Shown: positions 20,899 through 29,172, counted from the first letter of the stretch. The stretch is 64,000 bases of DNA from Streptomyces sp. CG1 (GCF_041080625.1 NZ_CP163518.1:6317501-6381500); one strand, 5' to 3'. Program-made: numbers and translations. Notes: generated by a model not told the origin, from the sequence alone.

Positions 20899-22377
20899 TC
20901 AGCGGCGCAGGCCCAGGTAGGGCTCCAGGGCGCTCAGCCGGGTGTGGTGGTCCGGGTGGCTGGACAGGAGCCTGGCCAGGGTGCCGGGCTCGCTGAGCTT
21001 CTGGCCCTGCGCGGCCAGGGCCGCCTTCGTAGCCGCCTCCTCGGCCTGGGAGTGATGGAGGACCTCCGCCAGTTGCCGGGCGAAGCCCAGCTCGGCGGCC
21101 TGCTGGTCCGCACGCAGCTCGCCGCGCCGGCCCGCGTAGGCCAGCAGGTAGGGGGCGAGCACGAGCGGGATCGTGAGGTACCAGGCGGTGAAGAACGCGG
21201 CGATCACCACCACCGCCATGAAGAGGACCAGAATCCCGGTCGCCGCCATGGAGAAGACGCTGGCGACCGCGATCGCGAACCGGGCCAGCCCGCGGGTCAC
21301 CGCCCAGGCGATCCGGCCGGGCAGCGAATACCAGTAGCCGAGCAGACCGGCCCAGGCGTGGCCGCCGGTGTGGTGACCCAGCTCGTGCGCGAGTACGGCC
21401 GCCAGGTTGCTGGTCGGGATCCGGTTGAGGGAGTAGGTCGTGACGCCGACGACATGGCCGGCCACCGCCACCGCGTTCAGCTCGTCGCTGTTCTCCACCA
21501 TTAGCTCGTACGTGCCCGGTTCGATGCCCGCGCGGGCGGTCACCTCGTGCCAGATCGGCTCGAGGCGGAAGCGCTCCGCCTGCGTGGGCGGGCGGAGCTT
21601 GAGCACATACCGGGCGAAGGCCAGCTCGGTCGGCCGGTGGAAGACGAGCAGTCCGGAGGCGACCCAGGCCACGACCACCACCGTCCCCACCACGTTCCCG
21701 AACAGACCGAGCGCTATGGAGCTGACCAGCGCGAGGCTCACCAGGGCCCCCGGCAGCTGCACCGCGAGCCGCCCGATCGCCGTGGCGTCGGCCCCGCGCT
21801 GATACTCGGCCACGTGCAGGCGGGCGCCGCGGTGACGGTAGTCGAGATCGTCGGGAGCGGGTTCCGGCACCGCCGCGGGTGCGCCCGGGGCATGCGAGGG
21901 CGGGGGCGGCACCGCAGCGGTCTGCGGAGGCGCGGGATAGCCGGGAGCAGGGTACTGCGGGGGCTGGGGCGGGATGTGCCCGGGGTAGGCCGGGCCCCCG
22001 GTCGGATGCGCGGCCGGCTGGTCCGCAGGTGGCGGCGGGGTGGTGGGGTGTGCCGGGGAGACCGGAGGCGTCGCGGGGTGACCCGGAGCGGCGGCCGGGT
22101 ACTGCGGCGCGGCCGTGGGGTATGTCGGCTCGCCTGGGTACGGGGGTGGGGTGGCGGACGGTGTGGGGTGGACGGGCGGTGCCGGAGCGGTGGCGTCGGG
22201 GTAGTTCGGTTCGGGGTATGTCGGCTCGCCCGGGTAGGGAGGTGGGGTGGCGGGTGGTGTGGGGTGGACGGGCGGTGCCGGAGTCGTGGCTTCGGGGTAC
22301 GTCGGTTCGGGGTACTGGGGCGGTGCGGACGGCTCCGGGTACCGGGGTGGTACGGACGGGTCCGGCGGCTGGGACAT
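20899..22377 (-). CDS. membrane M48-family metallopeptidase with Pro-rich N-terminal repeats
   Basis: 492 aa. Residues 1-175 are a disordered Pro/Tyr/Thr-rich region with a duplicated 32-residue unit. Then two predicted membrane helices (LVSLALVSSIALGLFGNVVG; VVVVAWVASGLLVF), a gluzincin domain with HELGHH at about 331-336 (two zinc His and the catalytic Glu), two more helices (FSMAATGILVLFMAVVVIAA; AWYLTIPLVLAPYLLAYAG), and RRGELRADQQAAELGF supplying the third zinc Glu and Asp, ending SSHPDHHTRLSALEPY. HtpX/Ste24-like topology. ATG after GGAGCCCCGCTC. Last gene of the five-gene minus-strand unit, 28 nt after the PycTM-like gene. Substrate unknown. Confidence 0.85.
   Translation of the reverse strand: MSQPPDPSVPPRYPEPSAPPQYPEPTYPEATTPAPPVHPTPPATPPPYPGEPTYPEPNYPDATAPAPPVHPTPSATPPPYPGEPTYPTAAPQYPAAAPGHPATPPVSPAHPTTPPPPADQPAAHPTGGPAYPGHIPPQPPQYPAPGYPAPPQTAAVPPPPSHAPGAPAAVPEPAPDDLDYRHRGARLHVAEYQRGADATAIGRLAVQLPGALVSLALVSSIALGLFGNVVGTVVVVAWVASGLLVFHRPTELAFARYVLKLRPPTQAERFRLEPIWHEVTARAGIEPGTYELMVENSDELNAVAVAGHVVGVTTYSLNRIPTSNLAAVLAHELGHHTGGHAWAGLLGYWYSLPGRIAWAVTRGLARFAIAVASVFSMAATGILVLFMAVVVIAAFFTAWYLTIPLVLAPYLLAYAGRRGELRADQQAAELGFARQLAEVLHHSQAEEAATKAALAAQGQKLSEPGTLARLLSSHPDHHTRLSALEPYLGLRR
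22121..22312. repeat. 96-bp tandem duplication in the M48 gene
   Basis: Two adjacent 96-bp units (22121-22216 and 22217-22312) with high identity encode a 32-residue Pro-rich repeat of the type EPTYPEA...PAPPVHPTPPATPPPYPG. In frame, so it changes only linker length. Confidence 0.8.
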
Positions 22378-22405
22378 GAGCGGGGCTCCTTCGAGTACGG
22401 GGACG

Positions 22406-22939
22406 TCAGCCGATGAGCGCGGCGGTGGGCAGCAGCAGGGTGCCGACGCAGAAGGCGATCAGGCCGGTACGGATCCAGAGGTGCTTGGACGAGGCGATCC
22501 GGCTCTTCTCGGCGAGGGCGGCGAGCACGGCGGCGGTGGGGTCCCGGTCGGTGTCGGCGAGTGCCTCGGCCAGCCGGCCCGCCCGTACCGCCTGCCGGAT
22601 GTCGCCGAAATAGCACAGGGGGCGTCCCTCGGCCCATGCCCCGGAGCCGAAGCGGGGCAGGACCGCGAGCAGCAGTGCGACCAGTGACAGGGCCAGCGCC
22701 GTCGACCCCGCCCACCACAGAGCGGTACCGGGAGCGGAGAGCCGGCTCGGCGACCAGTTCTTGCCGGCGACCAGCCCGGTGAACACCCCGGCCGCCATGC
22801 CCAGCGCCGCCACCAGGACGGAGGCCTTGGTGTCGGCCCGCGCGATCTCGTCGCGCAGCTCGGCGAGCAGCCGTTCCGCCGTCTGGGCGGCAAAGAGGGC
22901 GGGGGCGGCCGGGGACGCGGTGCTGTCGGGGGAGGTCAT
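22406..22939 (-). CDS. Pycsar effector (PycTM)-like small membrane protein
   Basis: 177 aa from ATG 22939. N-terminal helix [20 protein letters not shown] leading into ADTKAS (35-40), the hallmark (A)DtKA motif of the PycTM/SMODS-associated transmembrane family, directly before a membrane helix [19 protein letters not shown]. Two more hydrophobic segments follow ([16 protein letters not shown] near 73-88 and [19 protein letters not shown] at the C-terminus). In Pycsar, such proteins sense cCMP or cUMP and disrupt the membrane. The ATG overlaps the stop of the SPFH-like gene by 4 nt, so they are translationally coupled. Three genes upstream lies a nucleotide-cyclase-like gene. Family call is by motif and context. 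Confidence 0.7.
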   Translation of the reverse strand: MTSPDSTASPAAPALFAAQTAERLLAELRDEIARADTKASVLVAALGMAAGVFTGLVAGKNWSPSRLSAPGTALWWAGSTALALSLVALLLAVLPRFGSGAWAEGRPLCYFGDIRQAVRAGRLAEALADTDRDPTAAVLAALAEKSRIASSKHLWIRTGLIAFCVGTLLLPTAALIG

Positions 22940-24345
22940 GCCGGACCCGCCTCGCCGGACTCCTCCCTGGCTGCGCCGGGTGTAGGCGGTACGGCCGGTG
23001 CGGGCCCGTCGGACACGAGCGTCGCAGGAGGCACGGCGGGTGCGGGTGGCGGGGGAGGCGTCGGGGAGGCGCAGGGCACCTGGTCGTGGGGCGCCTGCCC
23101 GTACGACGGCTGACCGGGCATCGGCTGCCCCAACGGCGCCTGCTCGTACGGCGGTTGTCCCATCTGCGCCTGGCCGTACGGGGGTTGTGCCTGCGGTGCC
23201 TGGCCGTACGGCGGTTGTGCCTGTGGCGGCTGAGCGTACGGCGGTTGTGTCTGTGGTGCCTGGCCGTACGGCGGTTGTGTCTGCGGTGGCTGAGCGTACG
23301 GGGCCGGGGGCTGGGTGGGCGGCGGGCCCGGGGCGTAGGACTGCGGTGGGGCGTACGGCTGCTGCGGGGACATACCCGGGGGCAGGGCCTGGGGTGGCGC
23401 CGCCTGTTCCTGCATGAACTCGTCGACGGAGCGCAGGACGGAGCGGGCCGACTCGGCCTTCTGGTAGTCCTCCAGGGTGTCCCCGGCGATCAGTTCCAGT
23501 TCCTTGCGGATGGCGCCGAGCTGGTCCTTCTGCAGGGTGCTGACGACCATTCGGGTGTCCGTGGGATGGGCCGCCAGGTGCAGGGCCCAGGTGGCGACCC
23601 CGCCGTGCTGGAGCCAGTACTGATAGAAGGCGATCTTCTGCGCGATCAGTTCCTGGGACTGCTGCTCGCGCAGAACGTCCAGCTGGTGCTGGAGCTGTGC
23701 CTGCCGCATCCGGTACTCGTGCTCGGGGTCGAGCATCTCCGACTCGTAGCGCAGGGTGCGCTTGCGCCGCCGGTGGGCGATCGCGTCGTCGTCCAGCCGC
23801 AGCCGCACCACGCACGTCACGTTCAGACCGGTGCCCGCGGCGAAGGTGTCCTCCTCGACCGCCCGCTGCACGGCCCGTTCGGCGGCGGGGCTGTCCTCGA
23901 TGGGGAAGCGCCGGGTGACCGGCCGGGCCGCCTGCTGCAGTTCGCGGGTGAGCCGGGTCGGCACGTCCCGTTCGCCGCTCGCCACGAAAGCGATCGGATC
24001 GGCCACCCGCCAGGTGAAGTCGGCGGTGGCGCCGAAGGAGAACGCGTCGTCGTCGCTGGGCAGTTCAAGGTCCAGCTGTACCGGGTGGCTGCCCATGTCC
24101 ACCTCGTAGACGGAGGTGTAGCGACGGGCCGCCGCGTCCGTGCGGCTCGGGCGGTGCGGCGGCATATAGACGTCGTACGAGCCGCTCGCGGTGACGAAGA
24201 CCAGGGCGTGGTCGATCGCGCCGACCTGACGGCGGACGGTGTAGTCGAACCGGGAGATCGGACGCACGGTCAGCACCGGGTCGATCAGCGCGGTGTGCCG
24301 GTCGGCGTTCTGTGTCCACTCCGGCGGTCGGCGGAAGTCCGCCAT
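22936..24345 (-). CDS. SPFH/band-7-like protein with coiled coil and Pro/Gln-rich repeat tail
   Basis: 469 aa. Residues about 15-200: beta-rich region with [33 protein letters not shown] and [16 protein letters not shown], the strand-helix pattern of an SPFH (stomatin/prohibitin) domain. Residues ~200-255: charged coiled coil ([20 protein letters not shown]). Then ~255-310, a folded helical part. From ~320 to the end it is low complexity with about six 10-residue repeats of the type [10 protein letters not shown]. No clear signal peptide or membrane helix. ATG after a strong AAAAGGAG. It overlaps the PycTM-like gene and lies 29 nt after the large P-loop-like gene. The SPFH assignment is inferred from pattern; function unknown. 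Confidence 0.55.
   Translation of the reverse strand: MADFRRPPEWTQNADRHTALIDPVLTVRPISRFDYTVRRQVGAIDHALVFVTASGSYDVYMPPHRPSRTDAAARRYTSVYEVDMGSHPVQLDLELPSDDDAFSFGATADFTWRVADPIAFVASGERDVPTRLTRELQQAARPVTRRFPIEDSPAAERAVQRAVEEDTFAAGTGLNVTCVVRLRLDDDAIAHRRRKRTLRYESEMLDPEHEYRMRQAQLQHQLDVLREQQSQELIAQKIAFYQYWLQHGGVATWALHLAAHPTDTRMVVSTLQKDQLGAIRKELELIAGDTLEDYQKAESARSVLRSVDEFMQEQAAPPQALPPGMSPQQPYAPPQSYAPGPPPTQPPAPYAQPPQTQPPYGQAPQTQPPYAQPPQAQPPYGQAPQAQPPYGQAQMGQPPYEQAPLGQPMPGQPSYGQAPHDQVPCASPTPPPPPAPAVPPATLVSDGPAPAVPPTPGAAREESGEAGPA
23140..23305. repeat. 30-bp tandem repeats in the SPFH-like gene
   Basis: Units beginning TACGGCGGTTGT or close variants start at 23147, 23177, 23207, 23237 and 23267, with a partial at 23297: exact 30-bp period, encoding 10-residue [12 protein letters not shown] repeats on the minus strand. 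Confidence 0.85.
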
Positions 24346-24374
24346 GGCTCAACTCCTTTTGTTCCCAGGGTCGT

Positions 24375-26552
24375 TCAGTTCGAGACCGGCGCCGGGTGCA
24401 GCACCGTGAGCAGATGCCCGGCCATCGGCGGGCGTGGGCTGCCGTCCTCGGCCCGCATGGTGCGCAGCTCGTGGTCGAGGCGCTTGCGGTCCTCGGCGGT
24501 GACGACCAGCGCGGGCAGCAACAGCTCCAGGGCCCGCGCCGCGTCCGCACGCCGGGCGGCGACGTGCACCCAGGTCTGCAGGGCGTCCAGCGCCGGCCGG
24601 GTGTGGGCGCGGTCGCCCAGCGCGGTGCGCCACAGGGTGGCCATGTCGCGAGCGGTGTCCGCCTGGTACATGCCGGTCTCGGCGTACCAGCCGACGAGCG
24701 AGCCGTCCTCGTCGTTGTCGCAGGCGCGGGCGAAGGCGGCCAGGGCGAGGTCGCGGACCGCGGGGGTGTCCCGGTACAGCAGCCGTACGAACTCGGCGAG
24801 CATCTCTCCGCGGCGCGGGCCGGCGGACAGCAACAGGGCGGCGGACTCGGTGAGGTTGTTCTGTTCGGCCTGGCTGCTGGCGGCGACCCGGGCACGGGAG
24901 GCCAGCGCGTCGAGGGCCGGCCCGGCCAGGTCGGGGCGGAGCGGGGCGAGCAGACCGAAGGCGCGGATGGCGGTCCACCGCCGCCCCCAGTGGCCGTCGT
25001 TGCACCACTGGCTGAGCAGTCGCAGGACGACCGGCGCGCCGAGGAGCTGGGCCAGCGTGAGGGTGTTGGCGGCGGTGACCCGCGGGCCGACGGCATGTGC
25101 GGTCGCCCAGCCGTCGACGAGCAGTGCCATCGTGGAGGGCAGGTCGGCGGCGGCGAGCAGGGCGGTGGCCGCGGCGGCCCGGGTACGGACCAGGGGACGG
25201 CCGTCGCGGGCGAGCCGCCTCAGCCACTCGACCACGGCCGGGCGGGCCGAGGGGTGGCTGGTCCACACCTCGGTGAGCAGCACCTGGGGGGTGCGCTCGT
25301 CGTGGAAGGCGGCCATGAACTGCGGAACCGGACCCCAGTCGGTCTGCTCCTGCCGTATCTCGCCGTCGGCACGCGCGAGGGCGAGGCGGTCCTCGGCGGT
25401 CGGTCCGAACACCGGGATGGTCGGCGGCGTGTCGGGGTGCTGCAACCGTTCGAAGTGCACGAACAGCGAGTCGGCGAGTTCGGCGGCCAGGACGTACGGC
25501 GCCTGGTCGAAGACGGCCAGTGAGATGAGGAAGGCCTTGTCGCGCAGCCCGGTGTCCGGATCGCCGAGCCAGTCCCGGCACTGCTTCTCCACGGCGGCCT
25601 GTCCGAAGTCCGCGAGCCGGGCCAGAGACTCCGGGGTGCCGTCGTACGCCGACAGCGCCTCGGCGAACGCGGCGGCCTCGGCCGGATGACGGCCGGCGTC
25701 GGCGAGGAAGTCGGTCACCGGCGGCAGGGCGAGCAGGGCATCGGCGTCAGCGGGTCTGCGCCGGGCCAGCAGGGCCCGTACGACGTCCTCGGCGGGCGGC
25801 GCGGCCCACGGGCAGGGGGTGACGCCGGGCAGGTGGGGTGAGTTCTCGACGGTGACGACGAGATAGCCGCCGGCCTTGGCGAGCTGGTCGCGGGCGGCGA
25901 ACAGGTGGGTGTCGCGCAGCGGCCGGTTGCGGCTGAGGGGCAGGTCGCGCAGGACGTGGCCGCCGGGCCGGGCGAGCGCGCCGCTCAGGGCGGCGGGCGG
26001 GGTCTCGGGGCTCAGCGCGTGGACGGCGGGGACGCCCAGCCGGTGCACCAGCATCAGGGCGGCGGCGTTGCGGCCGGTGGCGTGGGCGCCGGAGAGGACC
26101 AGCACCCGTTCCTCGCGTAACCGCTCCAGAGCGGTGGTGAAGGCGGGCCCGTCGGCGAAGACGGCCGCCAGCTCCTCGATCTGCTCGCGGGGTATCTCGC
26201 CGGAGGTCTCGGGCGTGGTGCCGGGGGCGCCATAGTGGATCTCGGTCCGGCCGCCCAGGTAGACGTCCCCGGTGACCTGTCCGCCCGACACGCCGTGCTG
26301 GGCGCCGCCGACCAGGCTGCCGCCGAAGCGGGCCTCGTCACCGAGGAAGAAGCCGGGGGTGTGCGCGAACAGCTCCCGCTGGGCGGCCCGTGCCTCCTGG
26401 GTGCCCTCCGCCTCCGGCTCCATACCGGCGTCGGACAGCGGATCCTCGGCGGACGCCTGCGGGCCCTGCGGCGGTTGTCCGGGCGGGGGCTGCTTCGACG
26501 GAGCGGCGCCGGGCGCACCGCCGTCGGGGGCGGCTGCCGCCGCGGCCGTCAC
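24375..26552 (-). CDS. large protein with degenerate P-loop and helical repeats, partner of the cyclase-like protein
   Basis: 725 aa, function unknown. Order: disordered N-terminus (1-70); a 27-residue Gly-rich motif at 75-101 almost identical to the C-terminus of the neighbouring cyclase-like protein; a P-loop-like segment RVLVLSGAHATGRNAAAL (149-166) in which the Walker A Lys-Thr is Arg-Asn; a possible Walker B-like GYLVVTVEN; then ~400 residues of short Ala/Leu-rich helices resembling HEAT or TPR-type repeats. The layout recalls STAND-type conflict NTPases, but nucleotide hydrolysis is doubtful. GTG start (GAGGAGTC before it) overlaps the cyclase gene stop by 4 nt, indicating coupled translation. 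Confidence 0.6.
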   Translation of the reverse strand: MTAAAAAAPDGGAPGAAPSKQPPPGQPPQGPQASAEDPLSDAGMEPEAEGTQEARAAQRELFAHTPGFFLGDEARFGGSLVGGAQHGVSGGQVTGDVYLGGRTEIHYGAPGTTPETSGEIPREQIEELAAVFADGPAFTTALERLREERVLVLSGAHATGRNAAALMLVHRLGVPAVHALSPETPPAALSGALARPGGHVLRDLPLSRNRPLRDTHLFAARDQLAKAGGYLVVTVENSPHLPGVTPCPWAAPPAEDVVRALLARRRPADADALLALPPVTDFLADAGRHPAEAAAFAEALSAYDGTPESLARLADFGQAAVEKQCRDWLGDPDTGLRDKAFLISLAVFDQAPYVLAAELADSLFVHFERLQHPDTPPTIPVFGPTAEDRLALARADGEIRQEQTDWGPVPQFMAAFHDERTPQVLLTEVWTSHPSARPAVVEWLRRLARDGRPLVRTRAAAATALLAAADLPSTMALLVDGWATAHAVGPRVTAANTLTLAQLLGAPVVLRLLSQWCNDGHWGRRWTAIRAFGLLAPLRPDLAGPALDALASRARVAASSQAEQNNLTESAALLLSAGPRRGEMLAEFVRLLYRDTPAVRDLALAAFARACDNDEDGSLVGWYAETGMYQADTARDMATLWRTALGDRAHTRPALDALQTWVHVAARRADAARALELLLPALVVTAEDRKRLDHELRTMRAEDGSPRPPMAGHLLTVLHPAPVSN
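26250..26330. repeat. copy B of an 81-bp coding repeat (Gly-rich motif)
   Basis: Encodes residues 75-101 of the 725-aa protein on the minus strand. It matches 73 of 81 bases with copy A at 26570-26650 in the adjacent gene. Confidence 0.9.
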
Positions 26553-27463
26553 GACTCCTCACCCGCCGTTCCGCCGAGGTGCACGTCCCCGGTGACCTGT
26601 CCGCCGGACACGCCGTGCTGGTCACCGCCGACGAGGCTGCCGCCGAAGCGGAGCGAGCCACTGCCGAAGTTGAACACGGCGCCACCGGTGGCCGCGGGGG
26701 GCTGCGCGGCCGATGTCTGCGGCGCGGGTGAGCCGGACGCGGGTGGTGCGGGCGTGGGCGTTCCCGCGGTCGGTGAGTCCTGGGCGTGGGCGGCCGGCTC
26801 CTCGGCCGGTGACCCCGGTGCCGGGACGTCCCCCGACGTGCCCGGCACCGGGGTTTCCCCCACCCCCGTGTCACCGTGGTTCGTGGCGCCGTGCGGTACC
26901 GGCCCGTGGAGCCAGGCGCGCAACGGCCCGTTCTTGCTGGTCACGGTCACCGCGTGAAAGGCCTCGGCCGGGATGCCGTGGTGGTCGTGGCGCACGATCC
27001 CCGTGTGCACGCCCTCCGACACGCACAGCGCGAAACCGCCGGTCCGCTCCCGCAGGGCCGCGCGCAGCAGCGGGGCGTCGAGCAGCCGGCAGGCGTGGTT
27101 CAGGTCGGAGCCGACCCAGCCGCCGTGCTCGTCGACGGCCACGTACCCGGTGGCGACCACGCCTCGCAGACGGATCTGGGCCGAACTCGACGCCAGCCGG
27201 TTGTACCCGTGCAGCTGGGCCGGCACCTCGGTGAGGAGGGCCCGCAGCAGTGCCGTGACGGAGGCGTCCGCGTCGATCAGCTCCATGACCGAGTCGCCGC
27301 GGTCGGCCCGCAGACGCCGTGTCTCGTCGATGCCGGCCTGTTCCAGGGTCCGGTCGGCGATGTTGTAGAGAACGCGTCGCAGATACGCCTGCTCCACGTC
27401 GTCCCGGTCGCTGTACCTCTCGATGTCGAGCAGGAGCATCGTCCGGCTCACTGGGTCGTTCAT
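26549..27463 (-). CDS. class III nucleotide cyclase-like protein with C-terminal Gly-rich motif
   Basis: 304 aa. Residues 5-185 resemble a class III cyclase homology domain: first metal Asp13 in MLLLDIERYS, second metal Asp57 in ADRGDSVMEL, the strand IRLRGVVATGYVAV, and VGSDLNHACRLLD, where Asn122 and Arg126 keep the N-x3-R spacing of the transition-state residues. The Asp that selects adenine seven residues before the Asn in adenylate cyclases is Gly here, so base choice may differ. Residues 190-270 are a Pro/Ala linker; 272-298 is a Gly-rich motif shared with the next gene. ATG after GAGAGG. First gene of the five-gene unit. It may make a cyclic nucleotide signal for the PycTM-like protein; untested. 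Confidence 0.65.
   Translation of the reverse strand: MNDPVSRTMLLLDIERYSDRDDVEQAYLRRVLYNIADRTLEQAGIDETRRLRADRGDSVMELIDADASVTALLRALLTEVPAQLHGYNRLASSSAQIRLRGVVATGYVAVDEHGGWVGSDLNHACRLLDAPLLRAALRERTGGFALCVSEGVHTGIVRHDHHGIPAEAFHAVTVTSKNGPLRAWLHGPVPHGATNHGDTGVGETPVPGTSGDVPAPGSPAEEPAAHAQDSPTAGTPTPAPPASGSPAPQTSAAQPPAATGGAVFNFGSGSLRFGGSLVGGDQHGVSGGQVTGDVHLGGTAGEES
26570..26650. repeat. copy A of an 81-bp coding repeat (Gly-rich motif)
   Basis: Encodes residues 272-298 of the cyclase-like protein: RFGGSLVGG, then DQHGVSGG, QVTGDV and HLGG. In copy B the Asp is Ala and the His of HLGG is Tyr; all else is the same. Confidence 0.9.
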
Positions 27464-27662
27464 GAGCGCCTCTCGGTGAGTGCCGCAGGGGATCGGGGCC
27501 GTAGCGGATCGGGGCTGTGGCGGAGCGGGCCGCGCCGCCGTCAGAAGGGTGACGCGGGGGGTCGGAGGGACGTGAGGACGGATGAACCACTCGAACTGTG
27601 ACCGTGTGCACAGAAGGCGCCTCAGCCCAGGCAGGGCGCCGCAGGCACTCCGTGCGCGCCCT

Positions 27663-28421
27663 TCACCGCGGCGGCCGCGCCCGCGCGATCGTGCGCAGCA
27701 CGTCCGGCCGTACGATCACCATCGCCCGGCGGCCGGTGCGGACCACGTCACGCTCGCGCAGCTCCTTCAGCAGCCGCTGCACCGCCTCGCGTGAGGCGCC
27801 CACCGAGCCCGCGAGCTCCTGTTTGCTCAGCGGTACCGAGAGTTCGACGCCCTCGGCGGTGCGGCGGCCGTGGGTGCGGGCGAGGTCGAGCAGCAGCGCC
27901 GCGAACCGCTCCTTGACGGTCATGGAGGCGAACTCCAGACGACGCCGGTCGGCGGCGCGGGTGCGGTCCGAGGTGAGGCCGAGCAGGGCGAAGGAGACGG
28001 CGGGGGATTCCGCCAGGAAGCGCGTGAAGCGCTCACGCTGGACGGCCACGGCCCGCACCTGCTCCAGCGCGGTCACGGTGGCCGAGCGGGTCCGGCCGGT
28101 CAGCGCCGCCGACTCGCCGATGATGTCGCCGGGCCCGCGCAGCGCGAGCAGCGCCTCGTAGCCGCTCGCGGCCGCCGCCGTGACCTTCGTCCACCCCTGT
28201 ACGACGAACAGCACGTGCGAGGAGGGCTCCAGCTGACGCAGGAGCACCGCTCGGGGCGCGAAGTCGAGTTCGTGGCCGAGGGCGAGCAGCGCGGCGCGGT
28301 CCGCCTTCTCCAGCCGGGCCAGGAACGGCACCCGGTCGTCGAGACCGTCGTCGGCCGATGTCTCGCCCGGTGCCGCGGCAGGCGTCTGCCGCGGTAACGC
28401 GCGCGGTATGTCCCCCGTCAT
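27663..28421 (-). CDS. Crp/Fnr-family transcriptional regulator
   Basis: 252 aa from ATG 28421 (GACGAGG five bases upstream). N-terminal cyclic-nucleotide-binding beta-barrel: LEPSSHVLFVVQGWTKV, ALRGPGDIIGESAALTGRTR, where GDIIGE...R is the phosphate-binding-cassette pattern, then VRAVAVQRERFTRFL and the dimer helix. C-terminal winged HTH: LSKQELAGSVGASREAVQRL, LKELRERDVVRTGRR. Cys clusters for an Fe-S centre are absent. It is on the same strand as, and about 200 nt upstream of, the cyclase-like operon. It could respond to a cyclic nucleotide and control that operon, but no operator was recognised. Confidence 0.8.
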   Translation of the reverse strand: MTGDIPRALPRQTPAAAPGETSADDGLDDRVPFLARLEKADRAALLALGHELDFAPRAVLLRQLEPSSHVLFVVQGWTKVTAAAASGYEALLALRGPGDIIGESAALTGRTRSATVTALEQVRAVAVQRERFTRFLAESPAVSFALLGLTSDRTRAADRRRLEFASMTVKERFAALLLDLARTHGRRTAEGVELSVPLSKQELAGSVGASREAVQRLLKELRERDVVRTGRRAMVIVRPDVLRTIARARPPR

Positions 28422-28575
28422 CGAACCTCGTCCCCCACAACCCGAACAGCGACCGCTCAACGTACAGAAGTGACGCGCCGCGCGGGGCCGGAACGGCAGG
28501 GTTCATGGGAAGCTGCGGGAAATCGGACCAGGGAACCGGGACAAGTCCGGCGTGTCGCGGCCCGCGCCATTTGTT

Positions 28576-28604
28576 TTGACCGAAGTCCGTGAGGTAGGTA
28601 CGCT
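28576..28604 (+). promoter_or_regulatory. rpsL (str operon) promoter
   Basis: TTGACC (28576-28581), 17-bp spacer, TACGCT (28599-28604). Expected start near 28611, giving a ~190-nt leader. Confidence 0.7.
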
Positions 28605-28723
28605 CAGACCTTGTGCCTGGGGTGTGCCCTGGCTCTCGTGCGTGCCTTCAAACCGCATTGCGAGCCGCGAGCGGCCACCGTAATCTGCGCCCTTTTCGCC
28701 TTGCGGCAAAGGTCGGCGGGATT

Positions 28724-28748
28724 CGACACACCCGACCGCGTGGGTCGG
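28724..28748 (+). promoter_or_regulatory. shared r-protein leader element, str operon copy
   Basis: 25-nt block ending CCCGACCGCGTGGGTCGG, able to form a CCGACC/GGTCGG hairpin. It is 24/25 identical to 38727-38751 in the rpsJ leader, and lies 50 nt before the rpsL start. Confidence 0.7.
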
Positions 28749-28798
28749 CGACGTTCCAGGTTAGCTGTACCCATCGGCACACAGAAACCGGAGAAGTA

Positions 28799-29170
28799 GT
28801 GCCTACGATCCAGCAGCTGGTCCGTAAGGGCCGGCAGGACAAGGTCGAGAAGAACAAGACGCCCGCACTCGAGGGTTCCCCTCAGCGTCGTGGCGTCTGC
28901 ACGCGTGTGTTCACGACCACCCCGAAGAAGCCGAACTCGGCCCTGCGTAAGGTCGCGCGTGTGCGTCTGACCAGCGGCATCGAGGTCACCGCTTACATTC
29001 CGGGTGAGGGACACAACCTGCAGGAGCACTCCATCGTGCTCGTGCGCGGCGGCCGTGTGAAGGACCTGCCGGGTGTTCGCTACAAGATCATCCGTGGCTC
29101 CCTCGACACCCAGGGTGTCAAGAACCGCAAGCAGGCCCGTTCCCGCTACGGCGCCAAGAAGGAGAAGTAA
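28799..29170 (+). CDS. rpsL: 30S ribosomal protein S12
   Basis: 123 aa decoding-centre protein. GTG start ([12 protein letters not shown]) after CGGAGAAG. Seen: [19 protein letters not shown] with the streptomycin-site Lys (K43 type) unchanged, [20 protein letters not shown] and [14 protein letters not shown] with the K88-type Lys unchanged, so no known streptomycin-resistance substitution. First gene of the str operon, followed by rpsG after 2 nt. Confidence 0.98.
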   Translation: MPTIQQLVRKGRQDKVEKNKTPALEGSPQRRGVCTRVFTTTPKKPNSALRKVARVRLTSGIEVTAYIPGEGHNLQEHSIVLVRGGRVKDLPGVRYKIIRGSLDTQGVKNRKQARSRYGAKKEK

Positions 29171-29172
29171 GA

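Noticed and set aside
22940..23815. Arg/Pro-rich extension upstream of the PycTM-like gene
   Set aside because: It lies antiphase to the SPFH-like gene and is its frame shadow; the true ATG 22939 overlaps that gene by 4 nt.
28799..29170. Possible streptomycin-resistance change in rpsL
   Set aside because: Lys residues at the K43- and K88-type positions are intact.
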